Source: Enoplolaimus lenunculus (lineage: Eukaryota > Nematoda > Enoplea > Enoplida > Thoracostomopsidae). From it: a stretch of 64,000 nucleotides of DNA. Positions 1 through 12,400 of this stretch are shown here, piece after piece (position 1 is the first letter of the stretch; each line of letters starts with the position of its first letter). The position numbers and the translations under genes were made by a program. Location: the NCBI GenBank assembly GCA_030248215.1, contig JASANG010003915.1, positions 62,001 through 126,000 of the forward strand. The letters are read 5' to 3'. Below the pieces are notes generated by a model, which made no database searches, was not told where the DNA came from, and saw only the letters and a program-made list of their open reading frames with translations.

Positions 1-22
1 TATATATAAATATATATATCTT
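1..22. repeat. TA microsatellite
   Basis: Short run of TA dinucleotides at the window edge. Confidence 0.7.
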
Positions 23-123
23 CAATTCGGATACAAAATTTTAATCTTACAGGAGGCTGTCCAGTGGAAGTATTGATCTCAGGACGCCCTTAAATCTGTC
101 TTTGTACAACTAATTATGCTTAC

Positions 124-462
124 TTAGCCAGTCTGGACCTCGTATTTGTGACGCAGTAGTATTCGCTAATATGCGCAGGTCAGGATGAACAGCGGTTACA
201 GGGCCATCGATCAAAGGCTCAAATGTTGGTTCAGGAGTTGGCGGAATTTCTGGAGGTGCCGGTGGAAGAACAGAACACTGTTCCGGAGGGACACATTGAC
301 CGGTATTCAAATCGCGCATTGTATTTGTAACACAAAAACAACCTGCGATACACTGACGTGTACACGGACGTACAGTGGGAAAATCACACGTTACAGGACA
401 CGCGGAACCGCATTCATTGTAGATTTCGTTCGGACCACAAGCCACTGGCGGGGAAGTAGGAC
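124..462 (-). CDS. Gene A exon: second TIL domain plus Pro-rich tail
   Basis: The acceptor is TTTTCAG before 462 and the likely donor is GTAAGC after 124 (phase 1). A stop at 110-112 would instead end the protein if the donor is not used. The first 50 residues hold a complete ten-cysteine TIL pattern starting CGPNEIYNECGSACP and ending QCVPPEQC, which fits a trypsin-inhibitor-like fold with five disulfides. A Pro/Glu-rich linker follows. The incoming single base from the 4155 exon completes a Ser codon, so the two TIL exons join in frame. The reactive-site loop lies in the segment CDFPTVRPC, so a trypsin-type target is possible but not shown. Confidence 0.75.
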
Positions 463-3400
463 CTGAAAATATTACAATTTGTCACAAATTGCTAAGAATC
501 GCACACTGCAAAAAATGGTGAGTCAAAATGCCTCTGTCTGAAATAGGCTTTTTCTGACTACACAAACTGAGTCAAAGTTCGACTCCGCCAGAGTCAAATT
601 GAGTCGAATTAAACTCAGGCGGAATCGAATTTTGACTCAGTTTATGTAGTCAGGAAAAGTCTATTTTAGAGAGAATCAATTTGACTCACCATTTTTTGCA
701 GTGCAGATGGCAAAATAAAACTAATTCAGGTCACATCTGTGCAGACTGGTGAACGGTTAAAAAGGATATGAAAAGATTAAATTTTAACTTGGCCTGTAAT
801 TAGGATCGAAGTTAATAACGCAAAGTTTACAATAAGCAATTCAATTTTGCATTAACTTACAGCCCTCAGTTAACTGCAAAAAATAGTTAGTTCAATTGAC
901 TCTGTCCGAAATAGGCTCTACGGGACTACACAAACTGAGTCAAACACGACTCCGCCAGAGTCAAACGTGCGACTCAGTGACTTGAATTTGACTCTGGCGG
1001 AGTCGAATTTGACTCAGTTTGTGTAGTCACGTAGAGCCTGTTTCGGAAAGAGTCAAATTGACTCACCATTTTTTGCAGTGTTGACATGAAGGCATTTTCA
1101 GTTTAGCTTTGTCACTGATTACGGCAAACATGTTATAATCAACGCTATCTAAAGTTTCGTGGCACCGTTGACAAAATTATTGTGAACTGAGTATTAGAAT
1201 TTGTTTAGAAAGTTTGTTAGTAAATCAAAAATTAACCAAAGGTTTAAAAATGGCATAACTACCAACAAAAACATTTACTAAAGTCAAATCTTAGTTCAAA
1301 ATGGTCAAATATTCACTAACTAACCGACACCACAAGTGCTTAATACAATAATTTCGGGTACTAAACATTACTCTAACTACCAATTGGTTTGCTAATATTT
1401 AGATAAAATAAATACTTAGCTAAAACAACAATTTGTAAAGCACCATTCACACGTGCAAGTTTTTGCAACGAGAACTCGCAGCTGCAAGTGGCAAGCTTGC
1501 AGCTGCAATTACATTCAAAGGAACATTCCGGCTGACCAATCAAACTGCTGGTGCAAAAGCGACTTGAAACTGCGTTCACATGTGCGAATTAAATGCAATA
1601 GCATGAATTCCAGTTAATAATTTGCAGCTGCAAGAATTTCAAACCTGTGGTGTGACGAAACTTGTACATGCAAGTTGCACGTGCAAGTTTTTGCTGTAAA
1701 AATTTGCACGTGTTCATAGGGCTTAATGCAAGACTGAAAAATTGCAAGCTGGGGTAAATCTTCTGAAAACAGGCCCGTAGCCAGCTCACCGTGCTAATAA
1801 TTTTTTTCAGAAGAGGCATACAAGGGTTTTCAATGACTTTTACAAGCAAGGTTGAAAATTTTCTAGGGGTGTGCAAAATTTTTCCAGGACCGTCTGAGCC
1901 CCCCCATGCCCCCCTTCCTTGGCTACGGGCCCGCTCCGTTGGAAAAAGCAGTATATTCTTGGTTTTTGACCGAGCGTTTAGCTATCAAACATCCATTTTT
2001 TGCAAAAATGCTATACTAAGGTATATGATCGCGTCAAACCTAATATTTTTATCACGTCTGTATAAAGTTAAAACGGGGTTATTTTAAAAATATTGACCGG
2101 CTGAAATTATGGACGCCGGCATAGTACTCGTTTGACAGACAGTGGGAACCTGGGGTGTCAGTCAACATTCCCTAAAAACATAAGGGTTTTCGCTGACACC
2201 CATAAAAGGAACTAAAGCTTCAGGTTGGAATTTAAAACATTTAACGCAAAAAGTGTAATGGCTTCTGGCTTGTTTCGCTCACGGGATTTCTTTAAACTAC
2301 TCGGCATGGCTTTTGATTCAGGGTTGCCTACCAAATATCACATTGCTTGCAGAGCTCAACCGGACATTACGGGTTGAGGTTAGTTACTGCGTTCCTTGAC
2401 AGTCGTAGAAAAAATTGATCTCGTGTCTCTGTCGCTTGGAGTGATAGCGGAGAAAATTATAGGAAGTCATTGAATCTGCCCAATTTACCATTTTCTATTC
2501 TGTACCCATACGAAAAATTACTTTAGAGAACTCTCAGGTGGGATACACCTGGATCCGATTGCACAACATACCGGCACTTGTAGTTGTAACTAAGGGTTGC
2601 GCCTGTCCCTGCGATGGGGCCCTACAGCGCCGTGGTATTGGCACATGTCAAATAAAATTATACGCTAAATGCCCAAAGGCTTACATTTCTAACCACCAGG
2701 AAATGGTGAGGTTTGAAATTCAGTACATTTATTACATTTATGTGACAATTTTGAGATCTGCAGTTGCAGCAGTTCGTTAGTTTGAAGACCTATTACTAAC
2801 TGGTAATACGTGCTATATGCATTTGACAATATGAGCCCTGATATTAAGTCTGAATTGCGCAGATTGTGTCAAATTATGGTAACAATGGTAGCAAATGGTA
2901 ACTAAATTATGTTCAGGACGGATTCGTTGAAGAGGATACTTTCTTGTGTCAAATACCGCCTGGTTCATTTCGGGAAACATACGTTTTGTTTTAAACCATT
3001 AGGATGAATATGATATAAACACAACTTCTTTTTGCCAAATAAACTTTGCAGACCGAAACAAACTTGAATGCGTTACAAACGGGTTGAATAATGAAAATTA
3101 TGTCAAAAGCAAGCAAATAAAACTAAACACTGCCAGGGTTCAAGGCTAATGTAAAGAATAGGGGCGGAACAGTATTATAAGCATTTTCCTAAGCCTAAGC
3201 CTAAGCCTAAGCATAAACCTAAGCGTAAGAATGAGCATATTCCTAAGCCTAAGCTTAAGCCTAAGCCTACGCCTAAGCCTAAGCGTAAGCGTAAGCCTAA
3301 GCCTAAGCGTAAGAATGAGGATATTCCTAAGCCTAAGCTTAAGCCTTAGCCTACGCCTAAGCCTAAGCGTAAGAATGAGCATATTCGTAGGCCTAAGCGC

Positions 3401-6400
3401 AAAGCCTAAAGGCTAAGCCAAGCAAAGAAATTAGTCTAAAGCTCAAGCTACTCTTTTCTAGTCAAGGAGAAAAACGTTTCGCCCCTGATCTTTACATGGG
3501 CCGGGTTCAAGCGGTATTTTTGAAATAGCGCAAACTAAACTTTTGCATTCTATAATAAAAATTAAAGGTTGCGCTATACTTTACTCATCTGGACGCCATC
3601 GCACGCCGCCGCACGTTGAAAATGGCTGGAATAAAGTTAAAGGTGCATGGTCCAAATATCTGAAGCTGGATTGAAAAATAAATAACAGTCCGCATCCGAA
3701 TAGCGAGAAGACACTTTCTGGAGAGGCGAAATAAATATCAGTCGCTTGCCCTCTTATTAGTGTCGCTAAACGCTAATTTCAGAGGTAGCCAACCAGCGGA
3801 ACAACATAACGCGCTCACCCGTAGCCCGCTCACCTTACTGGGGGTAGGGGCTAAAAAATTTTCAGGAGGGGCATATTAGGGTTTTCGTAGACTTGCAAAC
3901 AAAGTTAAAAATTTTCCGGGGGATTTTTCCAGGGGAGCTGAACCCTCTGGCCTCCCCACTCCCTTGGCTACGGATCCAATTACACGACTTTTAAAAACCT
4001 GAAAAAACCAAGACATAAACAGATAAAAGTAAGCAAAGGCAGATTTCAACAGAAACTCAAGTGCAAAAATCATCGCAGTTGAAGCATTCAAAAACAGACG
4101 TTGTGCTTGGGTTTGGCATAGGGTAGAAAATATGGCTTTTAGGCACAACCTTACTAGTTTCGATCTCAGTTGAGTCGATCCAGCCTTGCGTTGAACTGTG
4201 ACCCACGAATACCGACTCAGAGTCAACCGTAGATTGAGTGATTATTGGATATTGAATTGTCGTTGTTGGGACCCATGTGAATTGAAGAGTTGTAGTTGAA
4301 ATTGAAGAATCAGTTGTTGAACTCGAGGAGTCAGTTGAACTTGAAGCAGTTGACGTGGGAATTTCAACATTGCTCGGTGTAGAATGGGTAACAGCACCTA
4401 AGGGCTGGGAAGGGATATCAAAGCTTGTTCCAGTATGCTGCGCAGTCGTTTTAAGGTTCCCCGCTGCTGCTAAAGATGGAAATGTCGCCGTTTCGTGAGG
4501 CTCGTTTATGACCTGTACTAAAGTGTGGGTAATTGGTTTGATATCAGACGGAATGGTAACTGTCGGAAGCGTATCCGGTGTTTCAGAATTGGCCACGTTT
4601 ACCTTTTGAGTTGTATATGTCTGGTATGCGTCTCCGGTGGAGGTACTTTGTCCCTCGTTCGGTAAACTATAAGTGACCGGAACGACATATTGCGAGACCG
4701 GAACCGAAACGATAGTAACCGTCTTATAAAATGCAGTAGAAGATTCAACGGTGCCTTCCGTTTCCGGCTGCCAAGTAGATGATAGTCTTAGGGCACTTTT
4801 AGTTGACTCAGCAGCGCTTGCATTCGTAGCGCCTTGTATATCCGGATCCGTAAATGCTAAGGTCGTCTGCGAACCGGTAGGATTTGCTATGCATCGTCTT
4901 TCGTGCAAACATTCACCCGAATACAAATCTCGTAAATATGATTGAGCACAAAAACAGCCGGAAACACAAAGCGGAGTTGCCGGTGCCGGATGTGGGGTAA
5001 TGCGATCGTGTGGGGCACAGCGTCGTTGAAATGGATCCTCGCAAGTTGGAGGACAACTGGAACCGCATTCTTGATAGCGTTCGTCTGGTCCACAGATTGG
5101 AAACGCTGGAGTTGAAAGTGTCTCTGATGTGGACGAAATTAGTGTTTTAACCTAATTTTTCAATAATTGGCCAGTAAGTAACTTAACGTAAACCTCGAAT
5201 TATACAAAATCTTTCTTACCCACAAAAATTATATTTATTAGGTTTGGGTTAGTTTAACCAAGAGTAGATAATGACAAGAGTGTGCCACTCTTGGGGTCCC
5301 ACATGGTGCAAAATGTACCACCGGGTGTTGGGGGTAACTATCACACGAATACCCATAAATTAAACATTAAGGGGAGCGTGATTAACACCGCATACATAAA
5401 GTGCCATCGTTCGCACCGCTTGTACCCCTATAAACAAAGGGGGTTGGGCAGAAACGGAACGCGTGCCGGATCCATTCATTTCAACACAGAATGTGTCCAG
5501 TTGCGCACTCATGTTAAATAGCGATTATACACTCTTGGTTTGACAAACGACATATTTACAGTTATAAATAGACAAATATGAAGTTTGACATATTACTAAA
5601 CAAAAAATTGTCAACGAAACTCGAATTATGCTGCTATAATGAATATATGACACAAATATCCAATTAAATTTTGAAATTTACTGATAAAAACTCGGTACAG
5701 AACGCCGTACCACTGGTATTCTTATCGTAAGCTACAAAATAATAGTCCGTTTGAGCCAAACCCTTCCATACTTATCTTAAATCAACGGGATTTAAGACGA
5801 AACCAGCAACCAAAATGGAAACAATATTAAAATTAGGAAACGCTTACGCTTGGATCAAAGCTTTGTTCTGTTCAAGCCTTAGCTTAAGCCTTTGCTAAAC
5901 CTAAGCTTAAAGCCAACCCTAAGCTTTAATCATAAATTTGGCGAAGAAAGTTTACATGAGCAAGCCCCCGTCATCAGTAAAAATTAATTGAAGTTACGCT
6001 ACCAGAATAATAGATTGCTAACAAATATTGAAGAATTTCTGTGAATCAAGCCGCTTTTAATTTTCTAAAGCCATATTCACACGTACAAGTTTTTGCTACA
6101 AGAACTTGCAGCTGCAACTTGCACTTGCAAGTTTTGTCCAAAATCCCGTTTGTAAAACTTGCAGCAGAAAATAATTCATTAGAAATCATAGCTAGGAATT
6201 TAGTTCACATGTGTGAACAACCATGCAAGTTCACTGAATTTATTGCAGCCGCTTTCTGATTGGTTGATGAAAGAATGCAAGTTATGCGTGCAATTTGCAG
6301 CTGCAAGTTCTCGCAGCGAAAATATGCACGTGTGAATAGGGCTTAAGGCTTAAATCGCATACCCCCATACGGTGTAATGATGTCAAGTATGCAAAAAGAA

Positions 6401-9400
6401 GCAATTAACAAAGGATTATTTTTGAGACAGTCTGGTTGATTTTGAATATAGCATAATGTCCCCTTATTACGAATTACTAAGTAAATGCCACAACTTATGC
6501 GTTAAACTGTATTGCAAACCTGCATCAAATATGTGGGTCAATCGTTAAAATAGGGGGCATTCTCAACAACTGCAACAGCATGACAGCATATAACTCGACG
6601 CGATCTTAGTTCGGGAACGTAGTCAAGCGGGGGCCAGGGGATGTTCACCCCCCTGAAAAAAATTTGAGCCCCCTTGAATATTTTCAACCTTGCTTGTAGT
6701 TAAAACATTTAAATGTCCCTCCTGAAAAGTTTTTAGCCCCCCGTAGCACGGTGAGCTGGATACGGGCCTGCCTTAGTTGCGTGGGATATCTTAGCTTGAA
6801 AATAGTCCCAGTTTCAAGCGTGACTGCCATTGAGTCTGTTTAAGCTTTAGACAATTTTTTTTGCTCAAGTCAATGCTCAGTTTTTTGAATGAGCACACGG
6901 ATTTCATCGTAGGTTCGTTTTGTCCGAACGTCTCTTACCTTTGCAATCGGCTGTACAGGTTTGCATCGACGGATACGCGATATCTTTGGTCGTTGAGTTC
7001 ACCGGAAGCGGTTGTGTTGAGCAGATTGGTCCACGTCCTGCGTAACACGACATCCGTTCCATGTCGCAAAAGTAGCACGTAACTTCTTTGGTTGCTGTGC
7101 CAGGTGATAATGCGAAATCTGAAATAAAGTCAATATCAATCTTATAAGTTGACTTGGTGAAACAACAGGGTTTAACTTTGCCATATTTGCAAACTACAGA
7201 TTAAACAAGGTTTATATAATGATGTGCCAAAGAGCGTTCCCATACACTGCTTCGTCGATGGGTTCCCCAGGATAACGGAGTTGCGGCCGGCAATGATTTC
7301 TATAGAAAACCTATGGCAGGTTTCAGAGAATACCGGTTGAATATTGAAGGTGAATTAAGTCTTTTCTTACTTTACATCCATCATATCAAACAACATGTAT
7401 ATAAACTTTGTTCAATTTATAGTTTGCAAATTTGGTGAAGTATAAAATATTTTTATGTCAGTTGTCCTGCAGAAAGTAACATGACTCAACAGCCAATGAT
7501 AACCAATTGGCAATTACTATTCCAGTGGTTGTTTATGCCGAGCCACAGACAATTATGTCCGGGACGTCCCAGTTGTTAACTGCGGCAAAGTCTGTTTGAA
7601 GTTGCGTACCTGTTTGTGGAGATGCGCAAGCTTGAGAGCATTGAGCTTCAGTTTCAAACGGTGCCGCTGAGTCGTCGAATCCAGGCGGTGGACTGCAAAT
7701 TAAACCGTTTTGCTGAGCGCATTTTTTGGTTGTTATATCACAAAGCCAACATTGTTTTGTCTTTTCGATAGCTGAAATAAATTTGATGCATTAAAAATTA
7801 AAAACCTCTTACACAGGGATGCTACAAACTTGAATGTTGGGCATATGCTTAGGCTCAGGCTTGAACAAAGGCATCAGCAAAAACCTTAGTCGAAGACTTA
7901 GACGCTTAGGCACCTATACTGACTGGTTAGCCAGACCTAAGCATTTTGACTGTATTCTCAATAGAACCTATAATCAGTTACTACTCGGGGTTTCAAATTC
8001 ACTAACAATTGTAGTTATTGTACTTAAAATTGATATAGGAGTAGAACAAATCATATGCACAAAATGTGCTGAATTTTGAGCCACAGCAAAGCCTAAGCTT
8101 AAGCAAAAAATGTATTCTAGCATCTAAGCATACATTTTTACAGACTCATCAGAAACCGGAACGGCCTTAAAAGTGCGATGGGCCGATTGCAGATGTCGAT
8201 AAATGTTAAACATGTGGCTGATCTCTAGGGACAGGAAACTTGGGAAACTTATAGAAACAGATTGGCTTGGTTTATATTTAAGCTTCGGCTTTGAAATTAA
8301 CCCCTTCTCACATTGAGTTGCCTATAGGCAACTTAGCGCAGTGTATATACATTAAATAATATATCGCACCGTGTTTAACAATTGCAACACGTATACATAG
8401 TACAAAATCACCACAGCGCAGTGTATATACGTTAAATAATATATATCGCACCGTGTTTAACAACACACAGCCCCCATGGGGCTTGAGCGTCAAGCTCCTA
8501 TAGCTGAGTGGTGACGGTATACACCTCCCACCCCAGTCACCGGCGTTCGAATCCTAGCATAAAAGTAGGTCTCAGGGGAAATAGAAAATATTCATGTGAG
8601 AAAGGGTTAAGCTTATTGGGCAAGACCTTTAAAATGGAACCGCATTGGTATGCCATTAAAAATTGTTTATGAAAGACCATATGCAGGACTAATCTTTGGT
8701 ACCTGATCCAAATGGGACTGGACGAGAACAACTGGTAGCGCATGTTTGATGATCAGGGTACAACTGCAAATTAGCCGTGGGTAATAAATCGGCTTGGCCT
8801 ATGGGTCGACATAACGATTGCGGTGTTGCTGTATGATTGCATACGTATAGTGCACTCTGTTGCGTCACGACTTCAGCGTCAGGCATTACGGTTGACATTT
8901 CGTTTGCGATTAATGTAGGATCAGCTGTAATTAACGCTCGAAACAAAATAGAAATGTTGCAAAAAAATTTTGGCCCCCTAGAAAATTTTTTAATCTTGCT
9001 TGTAAGTGAACGAAAACCCTTGTTACCCCTACTGAACAATTTTTAGCCTGCCTGGCAAGGTGAGCTGGCTACTGGCCTGAATAGATACTTCATGGCCTAA
9101 GCCTAAGCCTAAGCGTAAGAATGAGTTTATTCCTACGCCTAAGCCTATGCCGAAGCCTAAACCAACCAAAAATTGCTCTAAAGCAAACTAATTTTTTTTT
9201 TCGCGAATCACGAAGTTACAGTGCTATGAAACAGTTTTATTTGGGGACCCGTCTCGGATCTGTTTCGAGGGAGCCCGACTATCCTAACGCCGGTCCTGAG
9301 CCCGTCGCAAAACTCAGAATCGGCTACCGGTAAAAATGGTCAAACTTTTACCATCAATTTGTAAATTAAGCCGACATGACTTATAACATTCGTCGCCGGT

Positions 9401-12400
9401 CGAAAATGTTTTATAAGCCGGATTAGCGCACACATTATCATCATGGATTGGCTTGCATGTGTACGTTGGCGTGCAGGTGTAACATATTCGTGAAGTTGTT
9501 GCTGACTGTGTTGTGCCAGATAACGTTTCCGGTTCTGGTTTTGGTTGCGGTTCAGCTGAAAAAAATACATATTTGAAATATGGTAATAAGCAATATATAT
9601 ATCGTTTATATGTAATATTTCGTAAAATGATTATTAAACATGTGGGCCCATGTATTAATTCTTTCTCACATTGAGTTGCCTGTAGGCAACTCAGCGCAGT
9701 GTATATACGTTAAATAGTATATATCGCACAGTGTTTAACAATTGCAACACGTATACATAGTACTAAATCACCACTAGACGTGAGAGCCCCCTCGGGCTCG
9801 AGCGTCAAGCTCTTATAGCTGCTGAGTGGTGATGGTATACGCCTCCCACTCGTCACTGCAGTTCGAATCCTAGGATAAAAGTAGGTCTCAGGGGAAATAG
9901 AAAATTTTCATGTGAGAAAGGTTTAAAGATCAGGGGCAGAACGTTTTTCTGTGGGACCACAATAGAGTAAGCTTACTGTACACTAATTTTATTTGCTTGG
10001 CTTAGGTTTAGGCTTAGGCTTAGGCTTAGACACAGAAATATGCTTATAATAATGTTCCGCCCCTGTTCTTTACACTGGTCAACATGTGAGTAGCCAGCTG
10101 ACATTCTAAGGGCAAAATTTATTTGGGAGGGACATGCAAGGATTTCAGACGATTTTCGAGCGAGGTTGTAACGTTTCTGGGGCGTTCGTAATTTTTTGAC
10201 GATGACGTTACGTGTATGACGTCATTTTAAGGATTTTACATTTATTGTATGCATAACGTACGCGTGGGTAACACGGGCCCGTAGCCAAAGGAGGTCAGGG
10301 TTTCTCAGCCCTCTGTAAGCGTTTTATGCCGCTCCAAGAAAATGTTCAACCTCGCTTCTAAGTCATCGAAAACACTTGTATGCCGCTCCTGAAACTTTTT
10401 TAGCCACCCATAGAAAGGTGAGCTGGCTACTGGTTTGGGACAAAATACTTTGGAATTCAAAGACTTTTTGGTTACTATCCGCTTTCAGTTTGACGAAATG
10501 ACTTTTAAGGGTCTATTTGATATTATAACTGGTCAAATTATCTTACCACAAATAAACCACGTGAACGTTATCAGGCTGTGGCTACTAACTTGTTGGCAGT
10601 CAATAAGGATTAGTTTAGGCGTTATGTCCAACCTATCCCTATCCTGACCACGCAGGCAACGTACTTGAATCTTAAAAATTCTACATATCTTCAATGATAA
10701 TTCGAATTGAACTTACCTGATGCAGCGGATGACGATTTCTCTGACGCAGATTCAGGTTCTAAAATTAAATGGCCAACGTATAGAACAGAGCCATATAACT
10801 GTAGTATAAGCATATTCGTAAGCTTAAGCCTAAACCTAACAGTAACAGTGAACTTATACCTATACATAAACAAAAAACACTGTAATGCTTAAGTTTACTC
10901 TATTGCAGTCCCACAGAAAACCGTTCCGCTCCGGATCTTTAGCACCTATTATCAGCTGGTGCCATGACAGGTCATGTACCTTCAAAAATTAGCACATTAA
11001 TGCTATCGCCGGCACTGCACATTTAAACAATCATATCAGGTCTGTACAAAATGTTACCTGGAGTTAAACCGCCTTGATCTGTGTAACCGTCCAGATTTGG
11101 AGGTTGTTGTGTGATTGCTTTATCTGTAAAATGCAGAATTGCAATTAAAGTACTCTTGTATACACTTACCCCACCACCCATTTAAAGTTCAAACTTATTC
11201 ATATTGTACTTTCCGGCCAATGTAAAGAACAGGGGCGGTACAGTATTATAAGCATATTCCTAAGTCTAAGCCTAAGCCTAAGCCTAAGCGTAAGAATTAG
11301 TTTATTCCTAAGCCCAAGCCAAAAAAAATTACTCTACAGCTTAAACTGACTCTATTACAGCATCGCCGAAAAACGATCCGGTCCTGTTCTATACATGGCC
11401 CGAACCAGTGATTGCTAAGGTTAGAAATTTAGTGCTTTTTTCGGATTGGATCTGTACTTAAAAATTATATGCCAATTTTAAGGTAAGTAATTGCAAGAGT
11501 TGGTTAAGTTAAAACCTATCGCTAACTGGTTATAGTTGCATACGCATATGAGAAATACGACCACTGCTTAAAAAAAATGCGATGAATGATCAACTTACTG
11601 ACATTCGACCTCGAAGTAGCTTCCGACGAAGCTTTCACGGTAGGTTCCGCTTCTGGTTCAGCAGCTGCCAAACCAGACGAACCAGTGATTACGGCCGCAG
11701 TGGAGCCGCCGGATTTAGGCTCAGGCTCTCCTCCTGCAGCCGGCACAACTGCTCCGCGTTCTCCAAGGGATCCTTCTTCCAAAAAGTCGACCCTCGGCTT
11801 TTGACCTCTGACACGATTGACGTCGCCCAAATTCGCAGTAATCACACCACTGGGTCGAATATTTCGATTGTCTCTACAGCCTTCTTCGTTTGCACTTTCG
11901 CTCACATACTGATCAATCTCATCTGATATCGCTTGACCTGTCGTGTCGCCGCAAATTTGGCCAAGTGGACCCCGAACACACGTGCCGTACTGTGCGATGG
12001 CTTCTAAATTTTCACAATATCCTCCTATTTCAAGCGGTTTATCAATGATTTTTTGCTGCGCTGACGCTCCACGTTCTTTAAACAAAGTTTCACACGCTTG
12101 CATACGTGGATCCGTTTGTGCATTTACGATACAGTCTCTATTTTCATCGAATAAACTATTAATTGCAGTAGTGCAATAATATGCAAGCAGCGATACAAAC
12201 GATTTACGCCGAGAGTCGCGTAACCCACAACCAACGCTACGATACGGCTGCCAACATTGTTGAAGTTGACGGAAACTGTTACACATCGCATAGCTTGATG
12301 CGGCAGATATTGGCACCAACGGGCTGGAAACGCTTTTAATTTCGGTCAGCATTTCAGTATTTTGGGCTACGGTGCCTGTAAATTGTGCGTAACACGCGTC

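Noticed and set aside
2259-2400. Possible small exon starting MASGLFRSRDFFKLL
   Set aside because: Only about 40 codons, no recognised relative and no consistent splice partner.
2538-2705. Cys-rich plus-strand exon-like stretch (GCACPCDGAL) with splice-like ends
   Set aside because: It overlaps, on the other strand, a decayed copy of the 34.1-kb exon segment and has no neighbouring exons.
3146-3416. Long open frames rich in Leu/Arg or Leu/Ser on both strands
   Set aside because: They are translations of the AAGCCT hexamer array inside a MITE; the same artefact recurs at 24198-24513, 25796 and 49402-49773.
3180-3420. True telomere or subtelomere
   Set aside because: TTAGGC runs are short, imperfect, in both orientations and bounded by transposon ends, so they are not chromosome ends.
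8440-8590. A functional tRNA gene
   Set aside because: A and B boxes are present but acceptor and T-stem pairing is poor and the sequence repeats in every TTAA MITE copy.
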